Below, one piece after another: positions 63,653-64,000 of a DNA stretch of 64,000 nt. Both the position numbers and the translations under genes were made by a program. The stretch is taken from assembly GCA_947453625.1 (NCBI GenBank), contig CANGHK010000005.1:62001-126000 (forward strand), written 5' to 3'. The stretch is from Burkholderiales bacterium (GTDB lineage Bacteria; Pseudomonadota; Gammaproteobacteria; Burkholderiales; Burkholderiaceae_C). Within the stretch, counting starts at the first letter, position 1. The number at the start of each line of letters is the position of its first letter. The notes below the pieces were generated by a model, which was not told the DNA's origin, did no database searches, and worked only from the letters and a program-made list of their open reading frames with translations.

Positions 63653-64000
63653 GGCGCGGCGCCGCCACTGGCCAAGGCGTCGCGCCTGGCCATGCGCTCG
63701 GCGGTGGTCAGCGCCACCTTGTCACGCAGGTAGAGCGGCAAGGCCTGGTCGGCGGCCATGCCTAGGCCCTGGTCCCAGGCGGCACTGGCCAGCCGTAGCA
63801 GCGCGCCGGCCCGGTTGCCGACCTGCGGCCACAGCGCCGCGCCGTCCCAGGGTAGGCGGTCGGCAAAGGCGGTGATGGCGCTGCCGGCCACCTGCCGCGG
63901 CGGGTCGGCGGCCCAGGCCGCGGCCAGCGCCGGCAGGGACCAGAGCTGCGGCGCCACCAGCACCTGCCAAGCACCGGCATCGAAGCGGTAGCGCGCGGCG
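63649..64000 (-). CDS. tsaB: tRNA threonylcarbamoyladenosine biosynthesis protein TsaB, 5' end outside window
   Basis: Minus-strand frame open to the window edge; the visible 116 codons are the C-terminal half, from 'ARYRFDAGAWQVLVAPQLWSLPALAAAW' to the characteristic 'ALPLYLRDKVALTTAER'. TsaB scaffolds TsaD in t6A37 formation. The tail overlaps rimI, a typical arrangement. Confidence 0.9.
   Translation of the reverse strand, partial: AARYRFDAGAWQVLVAPQLWSLPALAAAWAADPPRQVAGSAITAFADRLPWDGAALWPQVGNRAGALLRLASAAWDQGLGMAADQALPLYLRDKVALTTAERMARRDALASGGAAP

Overview
The window is high-GC proteobacterial DNA. Gene order (lipid A acyltransferase - dapF - DUF484 - xerC; Lrp/AsnC regulator divergent from glmS; tsaB - rimI - family 4 uracil-DNA glycosylase) and codon use point to a betaproteobacterium of the order Burkholderiales, probably near the Comamonadaceae or the Rubrivivax/Leptothrix group. 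That placement is inference from gene order and protein flavour, not a phylogeny. Both window edges cut genes (lpxL-like at the left, tsaB at the right).

Layout. 1-4.6 kb: core genes (lpxL-like, dapF, DUF484, xerC, rlmI), with a short duplicated xerC tail between xerC and rlmI. 4.6-8 kb: an alpha/beta-hydrolase fused to a Baeyer-Villiger-type monooxygenase, plus an SDR. 8.3-12 kb: an envelope glycolipid operon (GT2-GtrA, ArnT-like GT39, PAP2). 12-14.6 kb: Lrp regulator and glmS. 14.7-22 kb: an island of wreckage (Fic-like tail, frameshifted HTH protein with a 32-bp perfect palindrome, Asp-box propeller pseudogene, IS4 transposase fragment, broken molybdenum hydroxylase) around an intact amino-acid-type binding protein, an MFS carrier and an amidohydrolase. 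22.7-31 kb: DUF1330, an orphan ATP-grasp protein, UspA, a DevBCA/MacAB-type exporter, and an MlaE-MlaD-lipoprotein operon without an ATPase. 32-37 kb: a complete branched-chain-amino-acid-type (Liv) ABC transporter. 37-45 kb: a probable catabolic module (FAD monooxygenase, VOC protein, TetR regulator, three-subunit molybdenum hydroxylase, Old Yellow Enzyme). 45-51.5 kb: accessory region of poorly known small proteins, including an orphan FliQ-like protein with a long Pro/Ala-rich tail. 51.5-55 kb: MarR-controlled MFS and thioesterase/MATE genes.

The most interesting system lies at 55.4-60.9 kb: a selenocysteine island. A two-domain thioredoxin-like protein overlaps a gene whose reading frame passes through an in-frame TGA within the motif U-G-S-C. 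A normal gene caller would split or truncate it there. It is followed by selA, selB and the tRNA-Sec gene selC (UCA anticodon, 8-bp acceptor, 6-bp D stem, long variable arm). Everything needed to decode UGA as selenocysteine except selD lies beside a single selenoprotein substrate. UGSC-motif selenoproteins are a known but functionally uncharacterised group.

The remainder (61-64 kb) is an MDR-family oxidoreductase, a MITE-like element with 23-bp perfect inverted repeats, and the tsaB/rimI/UDG cluster.
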